The notes beneath the pieces were generated by a model. The model was not told the DNA's origin. It saw nothing but the letters and a program-made list of their open reading frames with translations, and ran no database searches. The position numbers and the translations under genes were made by a program. Positions 56,410 through 64,000 of a stretch of 64,000 nucleotides of DNA are shown one piece after another (within the stretch, counting starts at the first letter, position 1; each line of letters starts with the position of its first letter). The stretch is from Erythrobacter sp. 3-20A1M. GTDB lineage: Bacteria; Pseudomonadota; Alphaproteobacteria; Sphingomonadales; Sphingomonadaceae. The stretch is from the NCBI RefSeq assembly GCF_018636735.1, contig NZ_CP045200.1:2262001-2326000 (forward strand). Reading direction: 5' to 3'.

Positions 56410-57213
56410 GTGGCTCTCAGACCCGATCGCAACAAGACCGACGCCGACAAGCGGGCGCAAGCGCAGGCGGCGCAGGGCGACGCGCTGATGCGCGAGGTCG
56501 ACGACGCCGTGCGGCAGGACCAGTATGCCAATTTCGGTAAGCGGTATGGCATACCGCTGATCGCGGCGATCGTCATCGGCCTGGTCGCCTTCGGGGGCTA
56601 TCTGTTCTGGCAGCACCGGCAATCGGTGGACCGGGAACACAATTCCGAACAGATGACGCTGGCGCTGGACCAGTTGCAGGCGGGCAATCTTGATACCGCC
56701 GCGAAGAATCTCGACCCGCTCGTCACCGATGAGTGGGCAGGCCCGGCATCGGTCGGGCGGATGTTGCAGGCAGGCATCGCGGCGGAGCAGAACGATCCGG
56801 CGAAGGCGGCGAAGCTGTTCGACCATATCGCCGACAATGCCGACGCGCCGCAGGCGATGCGCGATCTCGCAACTATCCGCAGCGTCGCGGTGCAGTTCGA
56901 CACGCTGCAACCCGGAACCGTGATCGCGCGGCTGAAGCCGCTGGCGGTGCCCGGCAACGCCTTCTTCGGCAGCGCGGGCGAGATGCTCGCGATGGCCTAT
57001 CTCCAACAGGGCAACCGCGCCGAGGCGGGCAAGCTGTTCGCGCGCATTTCGAAGGACAAGGAGGTGCCCGATTCGCTACGCTCGCGCTCCCGCCAGATGG
57101 CCGGCGTGCTGGGCGTCGACGCGATCGAGGACGTGGACGAGGCGATCGCGCAATCCGGCGTCATGGCCCCCCGCGGCCCGGGCGGCCCCGGCGCGGCGGC
57201 ACCGCAACAGTAA
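56410..57213 (+). CDS. YfgM-like membrane TPR protein
   Basis: 267 residues from a GTG with a GGACAG site before it. Charged cytoplasmic N-tail, one helix (GIPLIAAIVIGLVAFGGYLFW, about 48-68), then a TPR-like periplasmic part (LDQLQAGNLDTAAKNLDPLV, MLAMAYLQQGNRAEAGKLFARIS) and a Gly/Pro tail. Member of the family of ancillary SecYEG/periplasmic chaperone subunits usually next to bamB, as here (11 bases apart). Confidence 0.85.
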   Translation: MALRPDRNKTDADKRAQAQAAQGDALMREVDDAVRQDQYANFGKRYGIPLIAAIVIGLVAFGGYLFWQHRQSVDREHNSEQMTLALDQLQAGNLDTAAKNLDPLVTDEWAGPASVGRMLQAGIAAEQNDPAKAAKLFDHIADNADAPQAMRDLATIRSVAVQFDTLQPGTVIARLKPLAVPGNAFFGSAGEMLAMAYLQQGNRAEAGKLFARISKDKEVPDSLRSRSRQMAGVLGVDAIEDVDEAIAQSGVMAPRGPGGPGAAAPQQ

Positions 57214-57224
57214 GGATGAATCGC

Positions 57225-58562
57225 ATGAAATCGATCAGGCCCGTCGCGCGGCTGGCGCTCCCCATCGCCCTTGGCGCGGTGCTCGCCGGATGTTCCCTGT
57301 TTAAGGGAGGGGACAAGGCGGGCACGCCGACTCTGGGCGAGCGTGTGCCGGTGCTGTCGCGGATCGAAGCGGGGGCGAAGGTAGATCCCGCGCTGCAAGG
57401 CGTCTCGGTCGTCCTGCCGCCGCCGCATCTGAACCCCGACTGGAGCCAGGCGGGCGGCAGCGCGGACAAGAACGAGGGCCACCTCGAACTGGCCGACGCG
57501 CCATCGGTGGCCTGGACCGCATCGGTCGCGGGCAGCAGCAACAAGGCGCGCCTGGGCGCGGCACCGGTAATTGGCAACGGCAAGCTGTTCGTGGTCGATA
57601 CGACCGGCACGGTTACTGCCTTCGACACGCACAGCGGCGGGCAGGTCTGGTCGCACCGGATGGACGTCCCCTCCGATCAGCGCAAATCCGCGTTCGGCGG
57701 CGGTGTCAGTTTCTCCAACGGGAAGGTGTACGCCACCAGCGGCGTGGGCGAGGTCGTGGCGCTGAACGCGGACACGGGCGAGCAATTGTGGCGCGCGAAG
57801 CCGGCGGGGCCGCTGCGCGATTCCCCGACGGTCGCCTTCAACCTCGTCTTCGTGATGACGCAGGACAACCAGATCTTCGCGCTGGACGCGAACACCGGCG
57901 AGGTAACGTGGCAGGAATCGGGCGCCACCACCCAGGCGGGCGTCTTCGGCGTCGCCAGCCCGGCCGCCGGGCAGGGCACCGTCATCGCCGGCTACAGCTC
58001 GGGTGAACTGATCGCGTATCGTTACGAGAACGGGCGCGTCCTGTGGTCCGATGCTTTGGCGCGCACCTCGATCTCTACCGAGGTGGGATCGCTGACCGAT
58101 ATCGACGCCGATCCCATCATCGACGATGGCCGCGTCTATGCGCTGGGCCAGGGCGGGCGCATGGCGGCTTACGAGTTGGTGACCGGTCAGCGCGTGTGGG
58201 AACTCAACCTCGCGGGCATTTCCACGCCGGCGATCGCGGGCGAATGGATCTTCACCCTGACCAGCGACGCGCGTCTGCTGGCGATCCAGCGTTCGACCGG
58301 CCGGATCCGCTGGATCACGCAGCTGGCGCGCTATCGCAACGAGGAAAAGAAGAAGGATCCGATCTTCTGGATGGGTCCGGTGCTCGCCAACAACGCGCTC
58401 TATGTCGTCAGTTCCGAGGGCGAGTTGTGGCGCGCCAGCGCCGGTGAAGGCGCGGCGCAGATGGTGACCAACCTGAAAGCGCGGGTCAGCCTGCCCCCGG
58501 TCGTAGCCAACCGCACGCTTTACATCCTCGACGACAACGGCCGCATCACCGCGTTCCGGTAA
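57225..58562 (+). CDS. bamB: Outer membrane protein assembly factor BamB
   Basis: 445 residues. Lipoprotein signal with lipobox L-A-G-C near residue 22, then a PQQ-type eight-bladed beta propeller: repeats FVVDTTGTVTAFDTHSGGQVW, VYATSGVGEVVALNADTGEQLW, IFALDANTGEVTWQESGAT, MAAYELVTGQRVWELNLAG and IRWITQLARYRNEEKKKDPIFWMGPVLANN. Delivers outer-membrane proteins to BamA. The usual neighbour der is not within the window after it. Start chosen as the ATG with an AAGGA site 8 bases upstream. Confidence 0.94.
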   Translation: MKSIRPVARLALPIALGAVLAGCSLFKGGDKAGTPTLGERVPVLSRIEAGAKVDPALQGVSVVLPPPHLNPDWSQAGGSADKNEGHLELADAPSVAWTASVAGSSNKARLGAAPVIGNGKLFVVDTTGTVTAFDTHSGGQVWSHRMDVPSDQRKSAFGGGVSFSNGKVYATSGVGEVVALNADTGEQLWRAKPAGPLRDSPTVAFNLVFVMTQDNQIFALDANTGEVTWQESGATTQAGVFGVASPAAGQGTVIAGYSSGELIAYRYENGRVLWSDALARTSISTEVGSLTDIDADPIIDDGRVYALGQGGRMAAYELVTGQRVWELNLAGISTPAIAGEWIFTLTSDARLLAIQRSTGRIRWITQLARYRNEEKKKDPIFWMGPVLANNALYVVSSEGELWRASAGEGAAQMVTNLKARVSLPPVVANRTLYILDDNGRITAFR

Positions 58563-58692
58563 AGGGAAACGGGCCGGTAAGGGGGCGGCAAGAGCGCGGC
58601 GCGCACGCGCTACCGCTCGCTTAACCCTTCCGGGCTCGGTGGTGGTCTATGGAAACGGCCCGGCCCGGCGATCGGCCAGCCACCGGAAAAGC

Positions 58693-60063
58693 TCAGAAGC
58701 TGTATTTGTAGACCCGCTCGATGTCGCCGTTCCACTCGCCGTGGAACTTGTCGAGCAGGCGCTGCGCCGGAACCTTCCCGCTTTCGACGATCTCGTCGAG
58801 CGTGGAGAGGAACCCGGTCTCGTTGTCGCCGCCTTCGCCGAGGCGCGCGCGCGCAGACAGACCCGACCGCGCGATCTTGAGCGCGTCCTTCGCCAGATCC
58901 TGCAACCGGCCGCCCCCGGGAATCTTCGCATCCAGAGCCAGCTTCGGCACCGCGTCGCGCAGTGCCTCGCGCTCTTCCATCGACCAATCCTTGACCAGGT
59001 CCCACGCCGCATCGAGCGCAGTCTGGTCGTAGAGGAGGCCGACCCACAAGGCGGGAAGGGCGCAGATACGGCTCCACGGACCACCATCGGCGCCGCGCAT
59101 TTCCAGGAAGCTCTTCAACCGCACCTCGGGGAAGGCGGTGGAGAGGTGATCCCACCAGTCGCTCTCGCGTGGCTTCTCGCCGGGCAGGACGGATAGCTTG
59201 CCGTCGAGGAAATCTCGGAAGCTCAGGCCCGCCGCGTCGATATATTTCCCGTCGCGGAAGACGAAATACATCGGCACGTCGAGCATGTAGTCGACCCACC
59301 GTTCGTACCCGAAGCCGTCCTCGAACACGAAGGGCAGCATCCCGGTGCGGTGGGGATCGGTGTCCGACCAGATATGGCTGCGATAGGACAGGTAGCCGTT
59401 CGGCTTGCCCTCGGTGAAGGGAGAGTTCGCGAACAGCGCGGTGGCGAGCGGTTGCAGCGCCAGCCCGACGCGGAACTTCTTCACCATGTCGGCCTCGCTC
59501 GCATAGTCGAGATTGACCTGGATGGTGCAGGTGCGCAGCATCATGTCGAGGCCGAGATCGCCGACGCGCGGCATGTGCCGGGCCATGATGTCGTAGCGCC
59601 CCTTGGGCATCATTGGCAGCTCGGCCCGGGTCTTGTCGGGCCACATGCCCAAGCCGAGGAAGCCGACTCCGCAGCGCTCGCCGATTTCCTTCACCTGCGC
59701 CAGATGGCGACCCGTCTCGTTGCAGGTCTGGTGCAGGTTTTCGAGCGGTGCGCCGGAGAGTTCGAGCTGGCCCGCAGGCTCCAGGCTGATCGCCCCGTCC
59801 TCGCCCTTCAGTGCGATGATCTTCCCGCCTTCCTCGACCGGCTGCCAGCCGAAATCCTGCATAGACAACAGGATATCGCGGATACCGCCGGGTTCGTCGT
59901 AGCTCGGTGCGTGGAAGTCGTCGCGCTTGTAGACCAGCTTTTCGTGCTCGGTGCCGATGCGCCATCGCTCGCGCGGCTTTTCGCCATTGGCCATCGGCGC
60001 GACCAACTGGTCGCGGGATTCGATCACGGGATCGTCGGCTTTGCTGTCCTCGCGCGTGCTCAT
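58693..60063 (-). CDS. gshA: Glutamate-cysteine ligase, plant/proteobacterial type
   Basis: 456 residues. RIGTEHEKLVYKRDDFHAP near the N-terminus, ISLEPAGQLELSGAPLENLHQTC, LGLGMWPD, MLRTCTIQVNLDYASEADM, SHIWSDTDPHRTGMLPFVFEDGFGYERWVDYML and FLEMRGADGGPW. Joins Glu and Cys, the first step to glutathione used by the GSTs of this window. Stop 130 bases after bamB, convergent. Confidence 0.95.
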   Translation of the reverse strand: MSTREDSKADDPVIESRDQLVAPMANGEKPRERWRIGTEHEKLVYKRDDFHAPSYDEPGGIRDILLSMQDFGWQPVEEGGKIIALKGEDGAISLEPAGQLELSGAPLENLHQTCNETGRHLAQVKEIGERCGVGFLGLGMWPDKTRAELPMMPKGRYDIMARHMPRVGDLGLDMMLRTCTIQVNLDYASEADMVKKFRVGLALQPLATALFANSPFTEGKPNGYLSYRSHIWSDTDPHRTGMLPFVFEDGFGYERWVDYMLDVPMYFVFRDGKYIDAAGLSFRDFLDGKLSVLPGEKPRESDWWDHLSTAFPEVRLKSFLEMRGADGGPWSRICALPALWVGLLYDQTALDAAWDLVKDWSMEEREALRDAVPKLALDAKIPGGGRLQDLAKDALKIARSGLSARARLGEGGDNETGFLSTLDEIVESGKVPAQRLLDKFHGEWNGDIERVYKYSF

Positions 60064-60102
60064 TCGCCGCGCGTTACGCCGCCGGTGGGTTGCTGAAAAG
60101 GA

Positions 60103-60852
60103 TTAATCGCGCCAGTCGCCCGCGACCGCCATCCAGAGCGCCGTCGCGGCGAGCGTGGCGGTTTCGCCCCGCAGGATTCGCGGGCCGAGCGAGATCGGCA
60201 CCGCCTGCGCCAGCGCCCGGACCGCCTCACGCTCCGCAGCGTCGAAGCCACCTTCGGGCCCGGTGAGCAGGGCCGCGGGGCCGGACGAGGCGGCGAAGGC
60301 CCGGGCGGCGGGCTTGCCGCCTTCCTCGTCCGCAAAGAACAGCGTGCGATCGGCGGGCCAGTCCGCCAGCAGCGCTTCGAGCTTCGCCGGCTCCTCCAGC
60401 GCCGGCAGCGCGGTGCGAGCGCACTGCTCCGCCGCTTCGGTGGTGACCGTGCGGGCGCGATCGAGGTTCAGCTTGTCCGCCACGCAACGCCGGGTCACGA
60501 CCGGTCGGATCGCCGCGACGCCGAGCTCGGTCGCCTTTTCCAGCACCAGATCGAACCGGTCCTTCTTGAGCAGCGCCGGGCACAGCCAGAAGTCCGGCAC
60601 CGCCTCGCGCCCGCGCAGCTTCGATACCGGCTCCAGCGTGACGCTGCGCTTCTCCGCCACGACGACGCTGGTCGCCCATTCGCCGCTGATGTCGTCGCAC
60701 AATATCACGACGTCGCCCGGCTTCACCCGCATCACGCGCGAGAGATAATGCGCGCCCGTCTCGCCGATGGCGACCGGCTCGAACGCGCGGATTTCGTCGG
60801 GCACGAACAGGCGCGGCGCGCTCTTCGGGGGCCAGGCGGGGGTAGCGGGCAT
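60103..60852 (-). CDS. rsmE: 16S rRNA (uracil-1498-N3)-methyltransferase
   Basis: 249 residues, SPOUT fold. N-terminal PUA-like part with HYLSRVMRVKPGDVVILCD, then KKDRFDLVLEKATELGVAAIRPV, and the trefoil-knot SAM site LLTGPEGGFDAAEREAV plus LGPRILRGETATLAATAL. Methylates U1498 in the 30S subunit. 39 bases after gshA in transcription order, so these share a strand and perhaps a message. Confidence 0.94.
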   Translation of the reverse strand: MPATPAWPPKSAPRLFVPDEIRAFEPVAIGETGAHYLSRVMRVKPGDVVILCDDISGEWATSVVVAEKRSVTLEPVSKLRGREAVPDFWLCPALLKKDRFDLVLEKATELGVAAIRPVVTRRCVADKLNLDRARTVTTEAAEQCARTALPALEEPAKLEALLADWPADRTLFFADEEGGKPAARAFAASSGPAALLTGPEGGFDAAEREAVRALAQAVPISLGPRILRGETATLAATALWMAVAGDWRD

Positions 60853-60892
60853 GGGTAGGCAGGTGGCACGGCGCGCGGTAGGGCGCAAGGCG

Positions 60893-61828
60893 ATGAGCGA
60901 TACCTCAGTTTCCGACACCGTCGTCCCCGATAGCGAGCGCAGGAGCCTTTCGGGCGGGATCGTCGCGCGCCTGCCGCAATTTCCGCGCGACCTCGCGCAG
61001 CTGGCGCGGTTCGACCGGCCGATCGGCTGGTGGTTGCTGTTCTGGCCCTGCGCCTGGGGCGTGTGGCTGGCGGGCGCGGGGTGGCAGATCGGTCTGCTCG
61101 CATGGATGCTGCTGGGCGCCATCGCGATGCGCGGGGCGGGGTGCGTCTATAACGACATCGTCGACGCCGATCTCGACCGGAAGGTGGCGCGCACCGCCAG
61201 CCGCCCGGTCGCAAGCGGGCGCGTGTCGAAAAGGGCCGCGTGGGCGTGGCTGGCGGTGCTCGCCGCGGTCGGGCTCGTGGTCCTGCTGCAACTCAGGTGG
61301 CAGGCACAGCTGGTCGCGCTGGGCAGCCTGGTGCTGGTCGCGGCCTATCCCTTCATGAAGCGGATCACGTGGTGGCCGCAGGCGTGGCTCGGCCTCGTCT
61401 TTACCTGGGGCTTGCTGGTCGGCTGGGTCGCGTTGCGGGGAGATCGGCTGGACGTGCTCGCCGCGCTCTATGCCGGGGCGATCTGCTGGTGCATCGGCTA
61501 CGACACGATCTACGCGCTGCAGGACCGGGAGGACGACGCACTGGTCGGCATCCGCTCCAGCGCGCTGCGCATGGGCGAACATGTCCGGGCGGGCGTCGCG
61601 CTGTTCTACGCCGGGGCGGTGGCGCTGTGGGCGCTCGCCTTCTGGCTGCTGCGCGAAGACTGGGTGGCGATCGTCGCGCTGGTGCCGGTCGCGCTGCATC
61701 TCGCCTGGCAGGTGCTGACCGTCGATGGCGCGGACCCTGGCAACCCGCTCCACCGCTTCCGGTCGAACCGCATGGCGGGGTTTCTGATGGCCGCGGCATG
61801 CTTCGTGGTGGGCAATGCCGGGGTCTAG
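60893..61828 (+). CDS. ubiA: 4-hydroxybenzoate polyprenyltransferase
   Basis: 311 residues, about nine helices. First aspartate motif CVYNDIVDADLDRKVARTASRP and second YDTIYALQDREDDALVGIRS, both required for Mg-diphosphate binding. Attaches the prenyl tail in ubiquinone synthesis, feeding the respiratory chain that ends in the aa3 oxidase. An ATG 15 codons upstream is in frame but MSDTSVSD is better supported. Divergent from rsmE with about 40 bases. Confidence 0.93.
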   Translation: MSDTSVSDTVVPDSERRSLSGGIVARLPQFPRDLAQLARFDRPIGWWLLFWPCAWGVWLAGAGWQIGLLAWMLLGAIAMRGAGCVYNDIVDADLDRKVARTASRPVASGRVSKRAAWAWLAVLAAVGLVVLLQLRWQAQLVALGSLVLVAAYPFMKRITWWPQAWLGLVFTWGLLVGWVALRGDRLDVLAALYAGAICWCIGYDTIYALQDREDDALVGIRSSALRMGEHVRAGVALFYAGAVALWALAFWLLREDWVAIVALVPVALHLAWQVLTVDGADPGNPLHRFRSNRMAGFLMAAACFVVGNAGV

Positions 61829-61879
61829 CGCCGCGGCGCCTGTTTACTTTTCGTTCCGCATTCATCATCGCTGAGCGTC

Positions 61880-64000
61880 ATGGCGGCGATCCCCCTTCCG
61901 GCCCTCCATGCCAGCCACGCGGGCTGCTGGCTGGCGGAGCCCAATAGCGATACGGACGGGCGCGACACGCGCGGCTGCTCCAAGGGGGAGGCGATCAACG
62001 CCGCCGCCGACACGCCGGTGCTGATGATCAACGCCCCGCTGGTCGCGACCCGGCTGGGCTACCCCGATCTTTCCGGCCTCGACCTGCTGGAGCTGTTCGC
62101 CTTCGTCCACCCGGCGCGCTTCTGCGTGCCGACCGCGCGCGGGCTCGCCCATGCGCTCGACCTGGCCGAGCCCGATGGCGATGCGGCGATTCCCGCTTTC
62201 CTGCAAGCGGCGGCGGGCGCGCTGATCGCGCATTGCGAGAGCGACGCCTGGGCCGAGCGGGAGGGCGCGTGGAGCACGCTGCAATCGCTCATGCGGCTGC
62301 GTTGGCCCTGGGCCCAGGTGCTCAGCCCGCATGTGCGCAAGCCCGAGAGGCCGGAGAAATGGCTCTTCTCGCGCCTGCCGGAATGGGAGGACGCGCCCGA
62401 GCGCCCGCAGCCCGCGCAGGTCCTGATCGAGGAGAACGAGGCCGAGGCGCATCTCGCCCGCCTGACGGGCGAGGGGGCGGAGCGGCGCGAGGGGCAGCGC
62501 GCCTATACCCGCAGCGCCAGTGGCGTGTTCGCCCCACGCGAAAACCGTGGCCGCCCCCATCTGCTGCTGGCGCAGGCGGGCACCGGGATCGGCAAGACGC
62601 TGGGCTATCTCGCCCCCGCCGCGCTGTGGGCGCAAAAGGCGCACGGCACCGTCTGGGTCTCCACCTATACCAAGAACCTGCAACGCCAACTGCGCCGCGA
62701 AAGCGCGCGCGCCTGGCCCGAACGGCGCGCCGACGGCACCCCGCCGGTGGTGGTGAGGAAGGGGCGCGAAAACTACCTCTGCCTCCTCAATCTGGAGGAT
62801 GCGTTGCAGGGCGGGTTCGCGGGCCGCCCCGCGATCCTGGCGCAACTGGTCGCGCGCTGGGCCGCCTACAGCCGCGATGGCGACATGATCGGCGGCGACC
62901 TGCCCGGCTGGCTCGGCACCCTGTTCCGCAAGCGCGGCATCGCGGCCCTGACCGACCAGCGCGGCGAGTGCATCTATGCCGGGTGCCCGCATTACCGGAA
63001 GTGCTTCATCGAACGCGCCGCGCGGGCCAGCGCGCAGGCCGATCTGGTGATCGCCAACCACGCGCTGGTGATGATCAACGCCGCGCGCGGGCGCCACCAC
63101 GGCCCCGCGCCGACCCGGATCGTGTTCGACGAAGGGCACCACGTCTTCGACGCCGCCGACACCACCTTTGCCGCCGCGCTGACCGGGCAGGAGGCGATCG
63201 AGCTGCGCCGCTGGATCGTCGGGCCGGAACGCAATACGCGCGGGCGCAGGCGCGGGCTCGCCGCGCGGCTCGCCGACGTTGCTTCCTACGACGAGGCGGG
63301 CGGCGAGGCGGTGGAGGCTGCGGTCGATGCGGCGGGGGTGTTGCCGTCCGAAGGCTGGCTCGGGCGGCTGGCCGAGGGGATGCCGCAGGGGCCGGTCGAG
63401 GAGCTGCTCGGCCAGGTCCGCGCGCTCACCTATGCCCGCGACGAAAGCGGCGGGCAGGAGGCAGGCTACGGCATAGAGACCGAGATCGCGCAGCTTCCCG
63501 GTCCGTTGATCGAAGCGGCGCAGAGCGCGCAGCAGGCACTGGCCGCGATCCGCAAGCCGCTGCTCACGCTCGGCGTGCGCCTTTCCGCCATCTTGGAAGA
63601 CCCGCCCGACTGGCTCGACGGGCAGGGCCGGGCCCGGATCGAGGGCGCGCGCCACTCGCTCGCCTGGCGCGTCGATCTGGTCGCCGCATGGGAAGCGCTG
63701 CTGGGCCGACTGGGCGGGCCGACCGATCCCGATTTCGTCGACTGGTTCGCGGTCGACCGCAACGATTCGCGCGAATTCGACATCGGCGTGCACCGCCGCT
63801 GGCTCGACCCGATGCAGCCTTTCGCCAAGGTGGTGCTGGAACCCGCGCACGGTGTCATGCTGACCAGTGCCACGCTGACCGATCGCGGCAAGCGGGCGAG
63901 GATTGGGAAGGGGCCATCGCGGCCAGCGGCGCGCCGCATATCGCGCTCCAGCCCAAGACCGGCAGCCATGCGAGCCCGTTCGACTATGCCGCACGGGCCG
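61880..64000 (+). CDS. DinG-type ATP-dependent helicase, truncated at window end and frameshifted
   Basis: XPD/DinG-like superfamily 2 helicase. Walker A LLAQAGTGIGKTLGYLAP at about 230, Fe-S cluster Cys in NYLCLLNLED and GECIYAGCPHYRKCF, DEGH box as IVFDEGHHVFDA, and HGVMLTSATLTDRG. At about 63890-63892 the frame breaks: one base is missing after GGC-AA; restoring it continues with GEDWEGAIAASGAPHIALQPKTGSHASPFDYAARA, the expected helicase domain 2 entry. So either a sequence error or a real disruption. The C-terminal third lies beyond the window. Confidence 0.87.
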   Translation, partial: MAAIPLPALHASHAGCWLAEPNSDTDGRDTRGCSKGEAINAAADTPVLMINAPLVATRLGYPDLSGLDLLELFAFVHPARFCVPTARGLAHALDLAEPDGDAAIPAFLQAAAGALIAHCESDAWAEREGAWSTLQSLMRLRWPWAQVLSPHVRKPERPEKWLFSRLPEWEDAPERPQPAQVLIEENEAEAHLARLTGEGAERREGQRAYTRSASGVFAPRENRGRPHLLLAQAGTGIGKTLGYLAPAALWAQKAHGTVWVSTYTKNLQRQLRRESARAWPERRADGTPPVVVRKGRENYLCLLNLEDALQGGFAGRPAILAQLVARWAAYSRDGDMIGGDLPGWLGTLFRKRGIAALTDQRGECIYAGCPHYRKCFIERAARASAQADLVIANHALVMINAARGRHHGPAPTRIVFDEGHHVFDAADTTFAAALTGQEAIELRRWIVGPERNTRGRRRGLAARLADVASYDEAGGEAVEAAVDAAGVLPSEGWLGRLAEGMPQGPVEELLGQVRALTYARDESGGQEAGYGIETEIAQLPGPLIEAAQSAQQALAAIRKPLLTLGVRLSAILEDPPDWLDGQGRARIEGARHSLAWRVDLVAAWEALLGRLGGPTDPDFVDWFAVDRNDSREFDIGVHRRWLDPMQPFAKVVLEPAHGVMLTSATLTDRGKRARIGKGPSRPAARRISRSSPRPAAMRARSTMPHGP

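Noticed and set aside
61865-63994. 709-codon minus-strand frame across the helicase
   Set aside because: Arg/Gly/Ala-rich antisense shadow; the plus strand has helicase motifs.

Overview
The window is high-GC chromosomal DNA from an alphaproteobacterium, most likely a sphingomonad of the Erythrobacteraceae type. This is an inference from several things: tightly packed genes with ATGA/GTGA start-stop overlaps, the coxB-coxA-ctaB-ctaG-coxC-DUF983-surf1 order of the aa3 oxidase operon, the bolA/J-domain pair with a cobS-type ATPase, an FNR with a C-X2-C-X7-C cluster motif, a short-form HisG, and the general look of the proteins. I see no rRNA, tRNA, CRISPR array, insertion sequence or prophage. 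Both ends cut genes: a serine hydrolase on the left and a DinG-type helicase on the right.

Layout. 0-9 kb is core: partial lipoprotein hydrolase, tesB, proton pyrophosphatase hppA, a membrane desaturase with a small coupled partner, then hisG-hisD-nusB-thiL in one overlapping operon. 9-21 kb is more accessory: a DUF2332 gene coupled to an AT-rich PD-(D/E)XK-like gene, a bolA-GST-pirin-SDR-epoxide hydrolase operon, an atypical patch with a GNAT and a P-loop kinase-like gene, and a compact five-gene detoxification operon (DUF1428, two VOC proteins, GST, RibD/DHFR-type reductase) facing a divergent HxlR-type regulator. 21-31 kb: cobS, a bifunctional penicillin-binding protein, thioesterases, then pyrE-pdxJ-acpS-lepB-AI-2E-DUF3089-ruvX. 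31-38 kb is the complete aa3 cytochrome c oxidase structural and assembly operon. 38-45 kb: thrC, a methyltransferase, folB, a shrunken SDR-like protein, moaA-moaD-moaE, an FNR-box-controlled membrane protein and the fnr gene itself, then a lipoprotein. 45-64 kb: rplU-rpmA, GNAT, a TetR/hydrolase pair, ygfZ, pyrC, rarD, a region with a strong structured-RNA signal, astD, selO, an alpha/beta hydrolase with a glycosyltransferase, a YfgM-like protein with bamB, gshA, rsmE, ubiA and a dinG-like helicase.

How the genes work together. The oxidase operon (subunits, haem O synthase, CuB chaperone, Surf1), the pyrophosphatase, UbiA and the O2-sensing FNR make a respiratory/energy theme. Pyrimidine (pyrE, pyrC), pyridoxine (pdxJ), thiamine (thiL), folate (folB), molybdopterin (moaADE), histidine (hisGD) and glutathione (gshA) functions are scattered as usual in this lineage; gshA is functionally linked to the two GST genes.

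Oddities. Three genes (pirin, pyrE, dinG-like) are each broken by one single-base indel whose repair restores a normal reading frame, which suggests base-level sequence errors or recent mutations. Seven convergent gene pairs share a 4-base stop overlap (CTAG, TTAG or CTAA). The most novel-looking elements are three abutting hairpins at about 50993-51076 (the last with a cUUCGg tetraloop), the HxlR detoxification operon with two operator-like palindromes at its regulator start, and the perfect FNR box before an unknown membrane protein.
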